Source: Arthrobacter sp. QXT-31 (GTDB lineage: Bacteria; Actinomycetota; Actinomycetes; Actinomycetales; Micrococcaceae). From it: 64,000 nucleotides of DNA. The notes below the pieces were generated by a model. That model had not been told where the DNA came from. It made no database searches and worked only from the letters and a program-made list of their open reading frames with translations. Position 1 is the first letter of the stretch, and each line of letters opens with the position of its first letter. This document shows positions 40,007-48,435 of this stretch, one piece after another. The position numbers and the translations under genes are program-made. The DNA lies in assembly GCF_001969265.1 (NCBI RefSeq), contig NZ_CP019304.1:4526001-4590000 (forward strand). Reading direction: 5' to 3'.

Positions 40007-40789
40007 TCAACTCCGCAATGCTGCCAGGGCATCGGCCAGCGGCATCCGCAGGGCGGGGCCATGGCCCGGCAGCACCGCCGAGGCATCTATTCCGTCCAGT
40101 CGGTGGGTTTCCTCGAGCGCCTGCCCGGGATTGGAGTGGAACATTGGATCCAGCATCTGGGGTCCGTTTTTCCGGCTGAGCGGGTGTCCGCTGACGAATG
40201 AGTCACCGACTGCAATCACCCCTGCTTCCCGAAGGAGGACTGCGGCATTGCCCGGCGTATGCCCCGGCAATGGGACGGCTTCGGGCTTGCCCGGCAGGTT
40301 CTGCAGCGTGTCCGGGTCCCAGGCCTGCGCGTCCGTCGCCGGCCTCGCTTTGAGGGCCCCTGCCTGGATGACGTGCGTCATCCAGCGGAAGACGCGGGGC
40401 CGCCAGGCGCGGACGATGACCTGGCCAAATGTGACCTGGTGCTTTTCCTTCCCTTGCACGTGGGCCAATTCATCCGGGGCGCACAGGATGGGCGTGCCGT
40501 AGGTCTCGGAGAAATAGGCAGCTGAGCCGGTGTGGTCGACGTGGCCGTGCGTGATGAGCATGGCTTTGGCATCGGCGGGCCGCAGGCCAAGACGGCGGAT
40601 GGATCCCAGGACAAGGGGGCGGTCAGCCGGATAACCGCTGTCGATGAGCATGAATCCGGCCGCGTCGCGGACCACGATCCAGTTCGACGCCGGCCCTTCG
40701 ACGAAAAAGATACCGGGCGCCGGTTCCGAAGTGCGTGCGGCAGGGTCCCAAACGGGGGAAAGGTGTTTCACGATGCACATCCTAGCCAT
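40007..40789 (-). CDS. MBL fold metallo-hydrolase
   Basis: 260 residues. The zinc motif LITHGHVDHTGSAAYF (HxHxDH), PLPGHTPGNAAVLL, VGDSFVSGHP and VLPGHGPAL provide all expected ligands. Preceding VEGPASNWIVVRDAAGFMLIDSGYP is the usual beta start. Similar to glyoxalase II / lactonase-like hydrolases; substrate unknown. Start ATG 40789 or 40780 (MCIVKH); the longer open frame upstream has no support. Confidence 0.88.
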   Translation of the reverse strand: MARMCIVKHLSPVWDPAARTSEPAPGIFFVEGPASNWIVVRDAAGFMLIDSGYPADRPLVLGSIRRLGLRPADAKAMLITHGHVDHTGSAAYFSETYGTPILCAPDELAHVQGKEKHQVTFGQVIVRAWRPRVFRWMTHVIQAGALKARPATDAQAWDPDTLQNLPGKPEAVPLPGHTPGNAAVLLREAGVIAVGDSFVSGHPLSRKNGPQMLDPMFHSNPGQALEETHRLDGIDASAVLPGHGPALRMPLADALAALRS

Positions 40790-40874
40790 GGGGCCGGTGC
40801 CTGTGCTTGTCTGTAGCGATGTAGCCCGGATCGCTTCCGGAGTCCGTGGCCGTCCTTCGATGAGGTGACACGAC

Positions 40875-41507
40875 ATGCAGTTGACGACAACGACCAACGT
40901 CTCGGTGGTCGGCGTGATGCAGGGGTTGGGCGGGCCCGACGAGGACCGCAGCGGAGGCTTTGACCGCGGCGGGTGGGCCATCCCGTTACTCGACGCCGAA
41001 ACAGGGGACTACCTCAACCAGGTTTACGGCAGCGCGGAGGCATTCCTCTTCGGCCGCCGGACGTACGAAATATTCGCCGGGTACTGGGGAGTGCTGCCGG
41101 ATCCGGGCGCCAATCCGATTGCTGCCGCCCTGAACAGCCGGCCCAAGTATGTGGTGTCCACCACCCTGACGGGCCCGCGGTGGGAGGGCACGTCTGTTCT
41201 GCACGGCGACGTCGCCACCGCCGTCGGAGAGTTGAAGGATAAGCACGACGGCGTGCTGCTGGTTCCCGGCAGCGGCGCCCTGGTCCGGTGGCTGTTGGCC
41301 AACGAGCTGGTGGACCAGCTCGAACTGGTGACCTATCCCGTCGTCGTCGGCCAGGGTACGCGGCTGTTCCCGGATTCCGGACCCGACCTCGCGCTCGAGC
41401 TGGTCAGCTCGCGGACTACCTCGCGGGGCATCACCATCCAGGCCTATCGGCCCCATGGGCGTCCGGAGTACGCAACCTCCACTGCCGATCCAGAGAACGT
41501 CTTCTAG
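40875..41507 (+). CDS. Dihydrofolate reductase family protein (RibD C-terminal-like)
   Basis: 210 residues. Pattern VVGVMQGLGGPDEDRSGGFDRGGWAIPLLD, AEAFLFGRRTYEIFAGYW, NSRPKYVVSTTLTGPRWEGT, LLVPGSGALVRWLLANELVDQLELVTYPVVVGQGTRLFPD is typical of the RibD_C/DHFR-like oxidoreductases. It is not a housekeeping DHFR; physiological substrate unknown. Confidence 0.9.
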   Translation: MQLTTTTNVSVVGVMQGLGGPDEDRSGGFDRGGWAIPLLDAETGDYLNQVYGSAEAFLFGRRTYEIFAGYWGVLPDPGANPIAAALNSRPKYVVSTTLTGPRWEGTSVLHGDVATAVGELKDKHDGVLLVPGSGALVRWLLANELVDQLELVTYPVVVGQGTRLFPDSGPDLALELVSSRTTSRGITIQAYRPHGRPEYATSTADPENVF

Positions 41508-41537
41508 CCGCGTCTTCTCACTGCAGACTGCAGGGCT

Positions 41538-42446
41538 TCAGGATTGGGTGAGCAGGCTGGGCGGGGTGCTGGTCCGGATTAGCTTGGTGAAGTAGCCACG
41601 GGAGAAGTCGGCGAAAGCGGCAGCGTGCGGGTGGGGGTCGGCCATGGGCCACAACATGGAAACGTCGACGGGCGGTGAGTCTTCCACCGGTAAGTAGGCG
41701 ACGCCCGGATGCTGGTAGCTGTAGGCCGTCGCCACCGAGGTCACGCCCACAGCGTCGCCGAGTGCAATGCGCGAAAGCCATTCGTCGGAGTTGCTGACAG
41801 TAATGGTCCGTGGAGTGTGGCTCAGGTGCTCCCACAGCCTGGCCGTTGCTGTCGGTGCTGTTGAGCAGACCGCGAGCGGGCCGGCGGCGAGATCTGAGAG
41901 TGACAGGGCAGTCTCGGTGGCGGGCGGATCGTTGGTCGCCACGCCGGCGACGAGGCTTTCGGTGAACAGCGTTGTTGAGCGCAGTCCTGCGGCGGTTTCG
42001 GCCAGGGGCATGGCGCGGCGGATAATCGCGACGTCGATCTCCCGGTTCAGCAGTGCTGATTCGGGGTCGTTGGGCCGGCTGGGTTCAACGGGTACTTCGC
42101 TGATGCTGCGCCACTGCTGCAGGAGCGGAACAGTGTGGGACCCGAGGCCTGCCCAGGCCCATCCGAGCCGCAGCGGGCGGTTCCCGTCGTCGTGCAGGCT
42201 GGCTAAAGCGTTATCCAGCTGTACCAGCAGGACCCGGGCCTCGGCCGCGAGCCGCTGACCGGCCGGCGTGAACCTGACCCAGCGAGTGGAGCGGTCAACC
42301 AGCGGGACGCCGGCAATCTGCTCCAGCTGTGCAATGGTCCGGGACAGTGTGGGCTGGGTTGTGCCCAAAACAGCAGCCGCGGTGGTGAAGGTGTCCGACT
42401 CGTGGAGAGTGACCAGCGCCCGGAGGTGACGCAGCTCCACATTCAT
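41538..42446 (-). CDS. LysR family transcriptional regulator
   Basis: 302 residues. N-terminal winged HTH (MNVELRHLRALVTLHESDTFTTAAAVLGTTQPTLSRTIAQLEQIAGVPLVDRSTRWVRFTPAG) and a periplasmic-binding-like effector domain. It is divergent from the SDR-EamA pair, 70 bases apart, so it most likely controls them. Confidence 0.93.
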   Translation of the reverse strand: MNVELRHLRALVTLHESDTFTTAAAVLGTTQPTLSRTIAQLEQIAGVPLVDRSTRWVRFTPAGQRLAAEARVLLVQLDNALASLHDDGNRPLRLGWAWAGLGSHTVPLLQQWRSISEVPVEPSRPNDPESALLNREIDVAIIRRAMPLAETAAGLRSTTLFTESLVAGVATNDPPATETALSLSDLAAGPLAVCSTAPTATARLWEHLSHTPRTITVSNSDEWLSRIALGDAVGVTSVATAYSYQHPGVAYLPVEDSPPVDVSMLWPMADPHPHAAAFADFSRGYFTKLIRTSTPPSLLTQS

Positions 42447-42516
42447 GCGTCCAGCGTATAGCAGGTGCCGGTGAATGTATTTCCCTCCGCCGAGGGGGAG
42501 TCCTTACCGTAGCGGC

Positions 42517-43116
42517 ATGCGAATCATGATTATCGGAGCAGCAGGCAAAGCCGGCCAGGCGGTCCACCAGCATTTGGCAGAATTGGGCCACGAGATCGTC
42601 ACCGTCGGGCGAAGCTCGGGCGATATCCGGTGTGACATCACGGACCCCGCCCAGGTCGATCGGCTGTGGGAGCAGTCCGGCCCTGTGGATGCGGTGGTCT
42701 GTGCCGCCGGAGAGGTTCCTTACGCCACGATTGATGAACTCGGCCCTGCGGATTATCAGGCGGCCTTTACCCAGAAGGCTCTCGCGCAGATCAACGTCGT
42801 CCGGACCGGGCTCGCCCATGTCGCAGAACGGGGATCGTTCACACTGATCAGCGGCATTCCTTCCCGGGACCCTGTGGTGTCTTCTGCTGCCGCGGCCATG
42901 GCCAACGGGGCCATCGAAGCCTTTGTCCGCGCTGCCGCCCTGGAGATCGCGCCCAGGCGGATCAATGTGGTGAGCCCCTCGGTGTTCACCGAGAGCCTGG
43001 GGGATTATGGCGACTTCTTCCCCGGCTTCGCCCCGGTTCCGGTGGCCGATGTTGCGCGGGGATACCGGAAAGCGGTGGAAGGCGCCGGAACCGGGCAGGT
43101 CATCGCCCTGCCATGA
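42517..43116 (+). CDS. Short-chain dehydrogenase/reductase
   Basis: 199 residues, a short SDR. Nucleotide site IIGAAGKAGQAVHQHL (GxxGxxG), DAVVCAAGEVPY, FTLISGIPSRDPV in place of the usual Ser, and no clear YxxxK, only AMANGAIEAFVRAAALE with the Tyr missing. This is the atypical group whose catalytic Tyr is absent, so enzyme activity is uncertain. Its stop overlaps the transporter start. Confidence 0.85.
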   Translation: MRIMIIGAAGKAGQAVHQHLAELGHEIVTVGRSSGDIRCDITDPAQVDRLWEQSGPVDAVVCAAGEVPYATIDELGPADYQAAFTQKALAQINVVRTGLAHVAERGSFTLISGIPSRDPVVSSAAAAMANGAIEAFVRAAALEIAPRRINVVSPSVFTESLGDYGDFFPGFAPVPVADVARGYRKAVEGAGTGQVIALP

Positions 43117-44066
43117 CACCGGCACGCACAACCGCCGTCGCAGCCTATGCCACCCTGGGCACCGTGTGGGGCTTCAACTTCGTCTTCATGCACATGGCGT
43201 CGCCGTACATCAGCGCAGAACAGACCACCCTGCTGCGGATCGCCTTCGGCCTCGTGCCTGTGGTGGTATTCGCACTCGTTAAGCGCGCCTTCGCCTGGCG
43301 GCACCTGCGGCATACGCATCATTTCGTGGTGATGTCGGTCCTGGCCACGGGCCTGTACTACTACGCCTATGCAGCCGGAACCTACCGGCTCGACAGCGGC
43401 ATCGCTGGGGCCCTGAGCGGTTCGATTCCGTTGTTCGCGTTCCTGGCAGCGGTCGTGGCGCTGCGGACCGAGCCGTTCACGGTCCGGAAAGCCGCGGGGC
43501 TGGCGATCGGCGCGCTCGGGGTGGTCGTGCTGGCCCGGCCCTGGGCCGCCGGTGCCGTCGACACCACCGGCGTGCTGTACATGCTGCTCGGCTCGGCCAG
43601 CCTTGGCGCCTCGTTCGCTTACGCCCGGCGCTTCATCAGCCCGCTCGGTATCCCTGCCGCAGCCTCGGCGACCTACCAAATGGTCCTGGCAGGGGCCAGC
43701 CTGACAGTGGTCACCGACCTGGACGGCATCACCGCGATCATGGACGACCCGCTCGCCCTTGCGGGGGTAGCACTGGGGCTCGGAGCGATTGGCACCGGGC
43801 TGGCATTTATCCTCTACTACATCACCATTGCCAGGCTGGGTGCGCTGACTGCCTCCACCGCCACCTACATCCCGCCCGTGGTCGCCGTCATCATCGGTGC
43901 CACCTTCCTCCGCGAGCCTGTCCTTCCCACAACGATCCTCGCGATCGTCCTCATACTCGCCGCCGCCGGCGTTATTCAGATGCCGTTTAGCGGCGGACGG
44001 CTGCGGCCCGGTGGCTATGTGCGGAAACGGGAACCGCGAACGTGCAGTACCAATACTGAAGCGTAA
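43113..44066 (+). CDS. DMT superfamily (EamA) transporter
   Basis: 317 residues with ten predicted membrane helices in two EamA repeats (first: GTVWGFNFVFMHMASPYISAEQTTLLRIAFGL; second starts near GSASLGASFAYARRF). Such proteins export metabolites or amino acids. ATG overlaps the SDR stop by four bases, so the two are co-translated; LysR is divergent. Confidence 0.9.
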   Translation: MTPARTTAVAAYATLGTVWGFNFVFMHMASPYISAEQTTLLRIAFGLVPVVVFALVKRAFAWRHLRHTHHFVVMSVLATGLYYYAYAAGTYRLDSGIAGALSGSIPLFAFLAAVVALRTEPFTVRKAAGLAIGALGVVVLARPWAAGAVDTTGVLYMLLGSASLGASFAYARRFISPLGIPAAASATYQMVLAGASLTVVTDLDGITAIMDDPLALAGVALGLGAIGTGLAFILYYITIARLGALTASTATYIPPVVAVIIGATFLREPVLPTTILAIVLILAAAGVIQMPFSGGRLRPGGYVRKREPRTCSTNTEA

Positions 44067-44190
44067 AGCGGCACCATTTCGGCTGCGAAACTCCTGGCCG
44101 CGATGAGCGCTGCGCGGCCAGGCAAGGATGCCATGGAACTGCTAGAGATTGCTGGGCGGGGGAGTAGGGGGTCTATCCATGCCTCTGGCC

Positions 44191-44790
44191 TTATCGGGCA
44201 ATCGCGGCAATGGCTGCGTGCGGTCGTTTGCCGTGATCCTGACGCGTTTCGATGTCGAGGACGTCAAACCCGGCATCATCCAATAGGCGGCTCATCTGGT
44301 CTATGGACCAGTAGTACGCCTTGGCAATTGCATGATCGAGCGGCTTGGCTGACACGCCTTCGAAAAAGCCGGCGAGCAGGTGCCCTTGTGGCCCCAGAAC
44401 CCTTGCGAGTTCGGAGAGAACCTGGGGTAGCTCCGCCGGGGCCAGATGAATGAGGGAGTACCAGGCCAGCACGCCATTGAGGCTGCCGTCGGCCAGGTCG
44501 AGGGCACGGAGTGAGGAAACCTGATAGGGAACGTCGGGAAAGCGGATGCGGGCGTTTTCTATGAACTCAGGAACGAGGTCGATGCCTGTGATTTCGACAC
44601 CCCGTTTGTGAAGAAAGTCCGTCCAATGTCCCGGGCCGCATCCTGCGTCGATGACAGGACCGCTTAGCTGCTCGGACCATCGTTCAATGCGGCGACGGTC
44701 AAGCTCATGCATGTCTTCGACGGTGCCGAGGACACTCGTGTATTCCGCCGCACGTGAGGCGTAGGCACGTCGAACTAGAGCATCAGTCAC
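44191..44790 (-). CDS. Class I SAM-dependent methyltransferase
   Basis: 199 residues. SAM-binding VIDAGCGPGHWTDFLHKRG, acidic GIDLVPEFIENAR, and VLAWYSLIHLAPAELPQVLSELARVLGPQG HLLAGFF show a Methyltransf_11/25 fold. Substrate unknown. The GTG at 44790 is chosen because residues upstream lack homology-like character, and a TACACT -10-like hexamer ends six bases before it, hinting at a leaderless start. Confidence 0.85.
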   Translation of the reverse strand: MTDALVRRAYASRAAEYTSVLGTVEDMHELDRRRIERWSEQLSGPVIDAGCGPGHWTDFLHKRGVEITGIDLVPEFIENARIRFPDVPYQVSSLRALDLADGSLNGVLAWYSLIHLAPAELPQVLSELARVLGPQGHLLAGFFEGVSAKPLDHAIAKAYYWSIDQMSRLLDDAGFDVLDIETRQDHGKRPHAAIAAIAR

Positions 44791-45201
44791 GCAACAAGTG
44801 TAGGTAGGACAAGAGGAGGGGCCACCGTGCATCGGACGCAGCAGTAACTGTTCTACTTTACATAATGCTGATTATCGGCGTTCTAGGCCGAAGCGTGAGA
44901 GTGGGCGCCTAAGCTTTCGTGGCCACCGGCCGGCATGGCCGCACGCTGCAGCTGAGATCCGCGGTTTTCTGCGCCTGTCACGGCATTTGCCGTCAGGAAT
45001 CCAGCCGTGAATTGCCTCGCGGCCGGCAAGCGCCGGCTTCGCGGCCGTGTGCGACGTCGTATGCCGTATCGGCCAGGTATCCGGCGCACAGACGGCGTGC
45101 GTTGCAACGCCGTCAAACCCCTCGACGGTCCCCAAGCGGCGGCACGCTGAGTTCCGTTTACTTGACATAACGTCGCACTCTCAACGCAGCCGGACGCCGG
45201 C
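44791..45201. other. Intergenic region of about 410 bases
   Basis: No convincing gene. It should contain the promoter of the methyltransferase gene near 44797 and the 3' end of the GntR transcript. Short open frames here have no ribosome sites and no recognisable protein. I see no repeat or RNA gene. Confidence 0.4.
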
Positions 45202-45870
45202 TCAGCCCTCAGGCAGGCGTCCGGCCAGGCCCTGGAGCGACGGTGCCCGGCCCAGTTCGACGTGGGCGAAAGCCAGCGCCGCTGCCAGTTCGGCCTTGCC
45301 GTCATAGATCGCCTGGCACAGGCTGAGGTGTTCCGCGCACTGTACCTGCGGATCACGGTGCCCGGTCAGGGTGAAGAGCCACTGCATCCGCCCCAGCAGG
45401 GGCTTCATGGAGTACTCCAGCAAAGAATTGCCACCCATCGACACGATCTCCGCATGCAGCGCCGTATTGAGCAGCGGTATCTGCGCATCGTCATGCCTCA
45501 GCGTTGCCTCTTCCGCCTGGTCCATCATTTGCCGCAGCCGGGACGATGAGCCGCCGCGGGCTGCAGCCTGGGCCGCGAGACGAGCTGCGAGAACTTCGAG
45601 GCTCAGCCTGACGTCAAAGAGTTCGTTGACGTCTTTCAGCGTGATCTGCTTTACCGTGGCCCCGCGCCGTGGCGAGGTATCAATGAAACCTTCAGCTTCC
45701 AGCTGCTGCAGGGCCTCCCGCACGGGGACCCGGGAAACGTCGAGGGCCTGGGACAGCTCGCGTTCCCTGAGCCGGGATCCCGGCGCAAACTCACCGGAGA
45801 TGATCAGCTCGCGGATCCGTGCCCGGGTGGTGTCCGCCGAGGACGAGGGAGATTCCGCCTGGACTGTCAT
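45202..45870 (-). CDS. GntR family regulator, FadR (FCD) subgroup
   Basis: 222 residues. N-terminal winged helix (TTRARIRELIISGEFAPGSRLRERELSQALDVSRVPVREALQQLEAEGFI) and an all-helical FCD ligand domain with metal-site histidines (TALHAEIVSMGGN, and EHLSLCQAIYDG...AFAHVEL). ATG 45870 follows GGGAGG by five bases. Last gene of the run amidohydrolase - OCD-like - gntR. Two TGGTATACCA palindromes nearby fit a FadR-type operator and are its probable targets. Confidence 0.92.
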   Translation of the reverse strand: MTVQAESPSSSADTTRARIRELIISGEFAPGSRLRERELSQALDVSRVPVREALQQLEAEGFIDTSPRRGATVKQITLKDVNELFDVRLSLEVLAARLAAQAAARGGSSSRLRQMMDQAEEATLRHDDAQIPLLNTALHAEIVSMGGNSLLEYSMKPLLGRMQWLFTLTGHRDPQVQCAEHLSLCQAIYDGKAELAAALAFAHVELGRAPSLQGLAGRLPEG

Positions 45871-45911
45871 TGGTGCCTCCCGCTCTTCCCGGCGTCTTCA
45901 TTCCGCCCGCC

Positions 45912-46898
45912 TCAGTTATTCAGCTCCACGTGGGTGCCGATCCCCTGGTTGAGCGCAGCGTCGTACAGGAGCCGGCCGATGGCCAGATCCTGCAGACCGA
46001 TACCCACCGAATTGAACAAGGTTACGTCCTCGTCCGCCAGGCGCCCTGCTTTTGTCCCGGCCGCCACGTCACCGAGTTCGGCTTTCACGTCGTCGAAAGT
46101 CATCACGCCTTCCGCCACCGGGATGACCAGTCCCCCGGATTTCGCCTTTGCCGTGGCAAGGCTGTCCACGAATACCCGCGCCCGCACCATGCCGGCTGAA
46201 TCGATCTCCCGGTGGTCCGGCCGGGGGCGGGACCCGACGGCGTTGACGTGCAGTCCTGGCCGGAACCACTCCCCCTTCACCAGCGGTTCAACTGCCGGCG
46301 TGAGGGTGCACAGGACGTCGGCGCCTTCCACGACTTCCCGGACACTGGAGGCACGCGCGATGTTGAGCCCGTACCGGGAAACCTCGTGGCAGAAGGCTTC
46401 GACGGTGGCCGCCGAACGGGACCACACCACAACGTTCTCAATAGGCAGCACGGCAAGCATGGCTTCCACATGGGCCACAGCCAGGGCCCCGGCACCCACG
46501 AGCCCCAACGTGGTGCTGCCGGGCCTCGCGAGGAGCTTCGTGGCGACGGCACTGGCGGCTGCAGTGCGGACCCGGGTGGGTACTTTGCCGTCGAGGATGG
46601 CCAGGGTTTCGCCGGTCAGCTGGGACACGAGCATGATCGTGGACCGCTGCGTGGGCAGGTTGGCCGCCCCGTTGGCCGGGATGTCTGCCAGCAGCTTCAC
46701 GGAGGCGAGTTCCTCGGTGCCGGACAGCGCCGCCATCGGCAAAAACCTCGCATCGGAGGACGGCAGCACGAGCGAAGCAGGCGCCGGCTGGACTGCCGTC
46801 CCCCGGCTGAGGCCGGCAAAGACGCGTTCGACGGCGGCGATGGTCCCCGGCATGTCGGCCAGGGCCTGGAGCTCGGAAGCAGTGAGGATCAGGGTCAT
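45912..46898 (-). CDS. Ornithine cyclodeaminase / mu-crystallin family protein
   Basis: 328 residues, NAD(P)-binding Rossmann protein: KLLADIPANGAANLPTQRSTIMLVSQLTGETLAILDGKVPTRVRTAAASAVATKLLARPGSTTLGLVGAGALA contains the family signature; GLHVNAVGSRPRPDHREID and FNSVGIGLQDLAIG close it. Relatives include ornithine cyclodeaminase, alanine dehydrogenase and ketimine reductases. In this catabolic setting it probably handles an amino or imino acid released by the amidohydrolases; that is inference. Gaps of 39 and 41 bases to its neighbours suggest an operon. Confidence 0.9.
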   Translation of the reverse strand: MTLILTASELQALADMPGTIAAVERVFAGLSRGTAVQPAPASLVLPSSDARFLPMAALSGTEELASVKLLADIPANGAANLPTQRSTIMLVSQLTGETLAILDGKVPTRVRTAAASAVATKLLARPGSTTLGLVGAGALAVAHVEAMLAVLPIENVVVWSRSAATVEAFCHEVSRYGLNIARASSVREVVEGADVLCTLTPAVEPLVKGEWFRPGLHVNAVGSRPRPDHREIDSAGMVRARVFVDSLATAKAKSGGLVIPVAEGVMTFDDVKAELGDVAAGTKAGRLADEDVTLFNSVGIGLQDLAIGRLLYDAALNQGIGTHVELNN

Positions 46899-46937
46899 GG
46901 ATCGCTTTCTGGATAAGGGGGCGGTCAGGGCGGGAGG

Positions 46938-48272
46938 TTAGAAGTCGTTCCGCACCAGGACACCCTGCGCCACGACGGCACTGATTTGTTCCAGCGCCGT
47001 GGCACTGCTGAGCGGATCTGCGTTCACGATGACGGCGTCGGCATAGGAACCGCGGACCAGACGCCCGGCATCGGCGCTCCAGCCCAGCAGGGCGGCGGCA
47101 TTGACCGTCGCCGCCCGCAGGGCATCCAGCGGTGAAAGCCCGGCCTCAACAAGCAGGCGCACCTCGGTGCCGATCGGCGTCACCTCGGACCCGAAGGAAT
47201 CGGTCCCCGCCACGACCGTCACACCGGCTTCGTGGGCTGCCCGCACCGCTTCCTTGATGATGGGCGTGTATTCCCGGCCCCGCGCCGCCAGAACGGGGTC
47301 GGAGGATCCTGCCATGCTGGTGATGGCGTCCAGGGTGGGCGTGAAGTACGTCCCGCGGCTGGCCATCCGGGAGATGGTCTGCTCGGTTACGAAGACGCCA
47401 TGCTCGATGCTGCGCACACCCGCGCGCACTGCACCGTCGATCCCCTCCGCGCTGTACGCGTGGCAGAGGACACCCGCTTTGCCTGCGGCTGCGACCACCG
47501 CGGACAGCTGGTCGTAGTCGTAGACGAGTTCCCGTGGATCCTGCTCCGGAAGACCCGCCCGTGGATTGGCCCGGGTCTTGAGGACCTTGGCGCCCCGTTT
47601 GAGGTTGACGCGGGCGAGGTAAGCGAGGTCCGCAGGTTCGGTGACTCTCCCGTGCAGGGCTGCAAGCGGCCCAAGGTCCGGGTCCGCCAGGAGCGACTCC
47701 CCCAGCTCGGGCGAAATGAACAGTCCTGCCGGGCTCATCCGGGGCGACGCGCCGGCCGCCCACTCGGGAAGGGCGGCCAGGGCCACGTCCTGGTAGAAGC
47801 TGCTGGATCCGCTCCTGACGCTGGTCGCCCCGCCCTGCAGGATGGTGGCAGCATCGGACAGTGCATTGGCATGCACGTGCACGTCGATGAGGCCCGGAAC
47901 CACCCAGCGGCCGGAGGCGTCCACTGTCGTGGCCCTGCCTGCCAGGGCGGCGACGGCACGCCGCGTTTCGTCACGGCTGCCGACGGCTCTGACCCGGCCT
48001 TCTTCGAGAACGAGGACGCCGTCTTCCACTGCATTGCCCGTCTTGGGGTCCACGATGGTCCCGCCCTCGATGATCATGGGCGTAGGTGAAGCCGGGCGCC
48101 TGCGACTGGAGTTTGAGGCGTTGCCTGCTGCCTCGGCCGCGGGTGCGCTGCCGAGCTGCGCGGCAAGGCTCGCCATTGAGATTCCGGCCAGCGCGGCCGC
48201 CCCGGCCAGAATGCCGCGTCGCGGGACGGCAGCTGCGGGAGGGGCGGCCGGGGTGTGGTCGTGCAGGCACAT
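46938..48272 (-). CDS. Tat-exported amidohydrolase
   Basis: 444 residues. The N-terminus has twin Arg in VPRRGILAGAAALAG with a hydrophobic core and Ala-rich cleavage region (AEAAG), so Tat export is likely. The amidohydrolase barrel shows the metal motif DVHVHANA, a LKTRANPRAG Lys region, CHAYSAEGIDGAV, SIEHGVF and AGTDSFGS (Asp). It resembles imidazolonepropionase-like / Xaa-Pro-type amidohydrolases. ATG 48272 has GGAGAG upstream. A promoter with a palindromic operator lies 125 bases before it. Confidence 0.87.
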   Translation of the reverse strand: MCLHDHTPAAPPAAAVPRRGILAGAAALAGISMASLAAQLGSAPAAEAAGNASNSSRRRPASPTPMIIEGGTIVDPKTGNAVEDGVLVLEEGRVRAVGSRDETRRAVAALAGRATTVDASGRWVVPGLIDVHVHANALSDAATILQGGATSVRSGSSSFYQDVALAALPEWAAGASPRMSPAGLFISPELGESLLADPDLGPLAALHGRVTEPADLAYLARVNLKRGAKVLKTRANPRAGLPEQDPRELVYDYDQLSAVVAAAGKAGVLCHAYSAEGIDGAVRAGVRSIEHGVFVTEQTISRMASRGTYFTPTLDAITSMAGSSDPVLAARGREYTPIIKEAVRAAHEAGVTVVAGTDSFGSEVTPIGTEVRLLVEAGLSPLDALRAATVNAAALLGWSADAGRLVRGSYADAVIVNADPLSSATALEQISAVVAQGVLVRNDF

Positions 48273-48396
48273 TGTTCTCTCCAAAGGGGGTGGGCCCGCT
48301 ACAGGAGCGGGGTCTCGTCAGTAAGTCAGGGACGGGGTGTACTGCCAAGCGCCAGGGAGCTGCCGCTCCGGGTTGCAGCCGAGATCGAATGACCTC

Positions 48397-48425
48397 AGGA
48401 TACTGGTTTTGGTATACCAAAACAA
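48397..48425 (-). promoter_or_regulatory. Promoter with GntR-type operator in the spacer, reading toward the Tat amidohydrolase
   Basis: Reverse strand: -35 TTGTTT (48420-48425), 17-base spacer, -10 TATCCT (48397-48402). An 18-base perfect palindrome GTTTTGGTATACCAAAAC (48406-48423) fills the spacer. Repressor bound here would block RNA polymerase. Its core TGGTATACCA recurs at 50026-50035. Confidence 0.78.
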
Positions 48426-48435
48426 TAGCGGTGGA

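Noticed and set aside
44872..45168. 98-residue reverse frame in the large intergenic gap
   Set aside because: No ribosome site, mixed third-position composition, Arg-rich tail; no family recognised.
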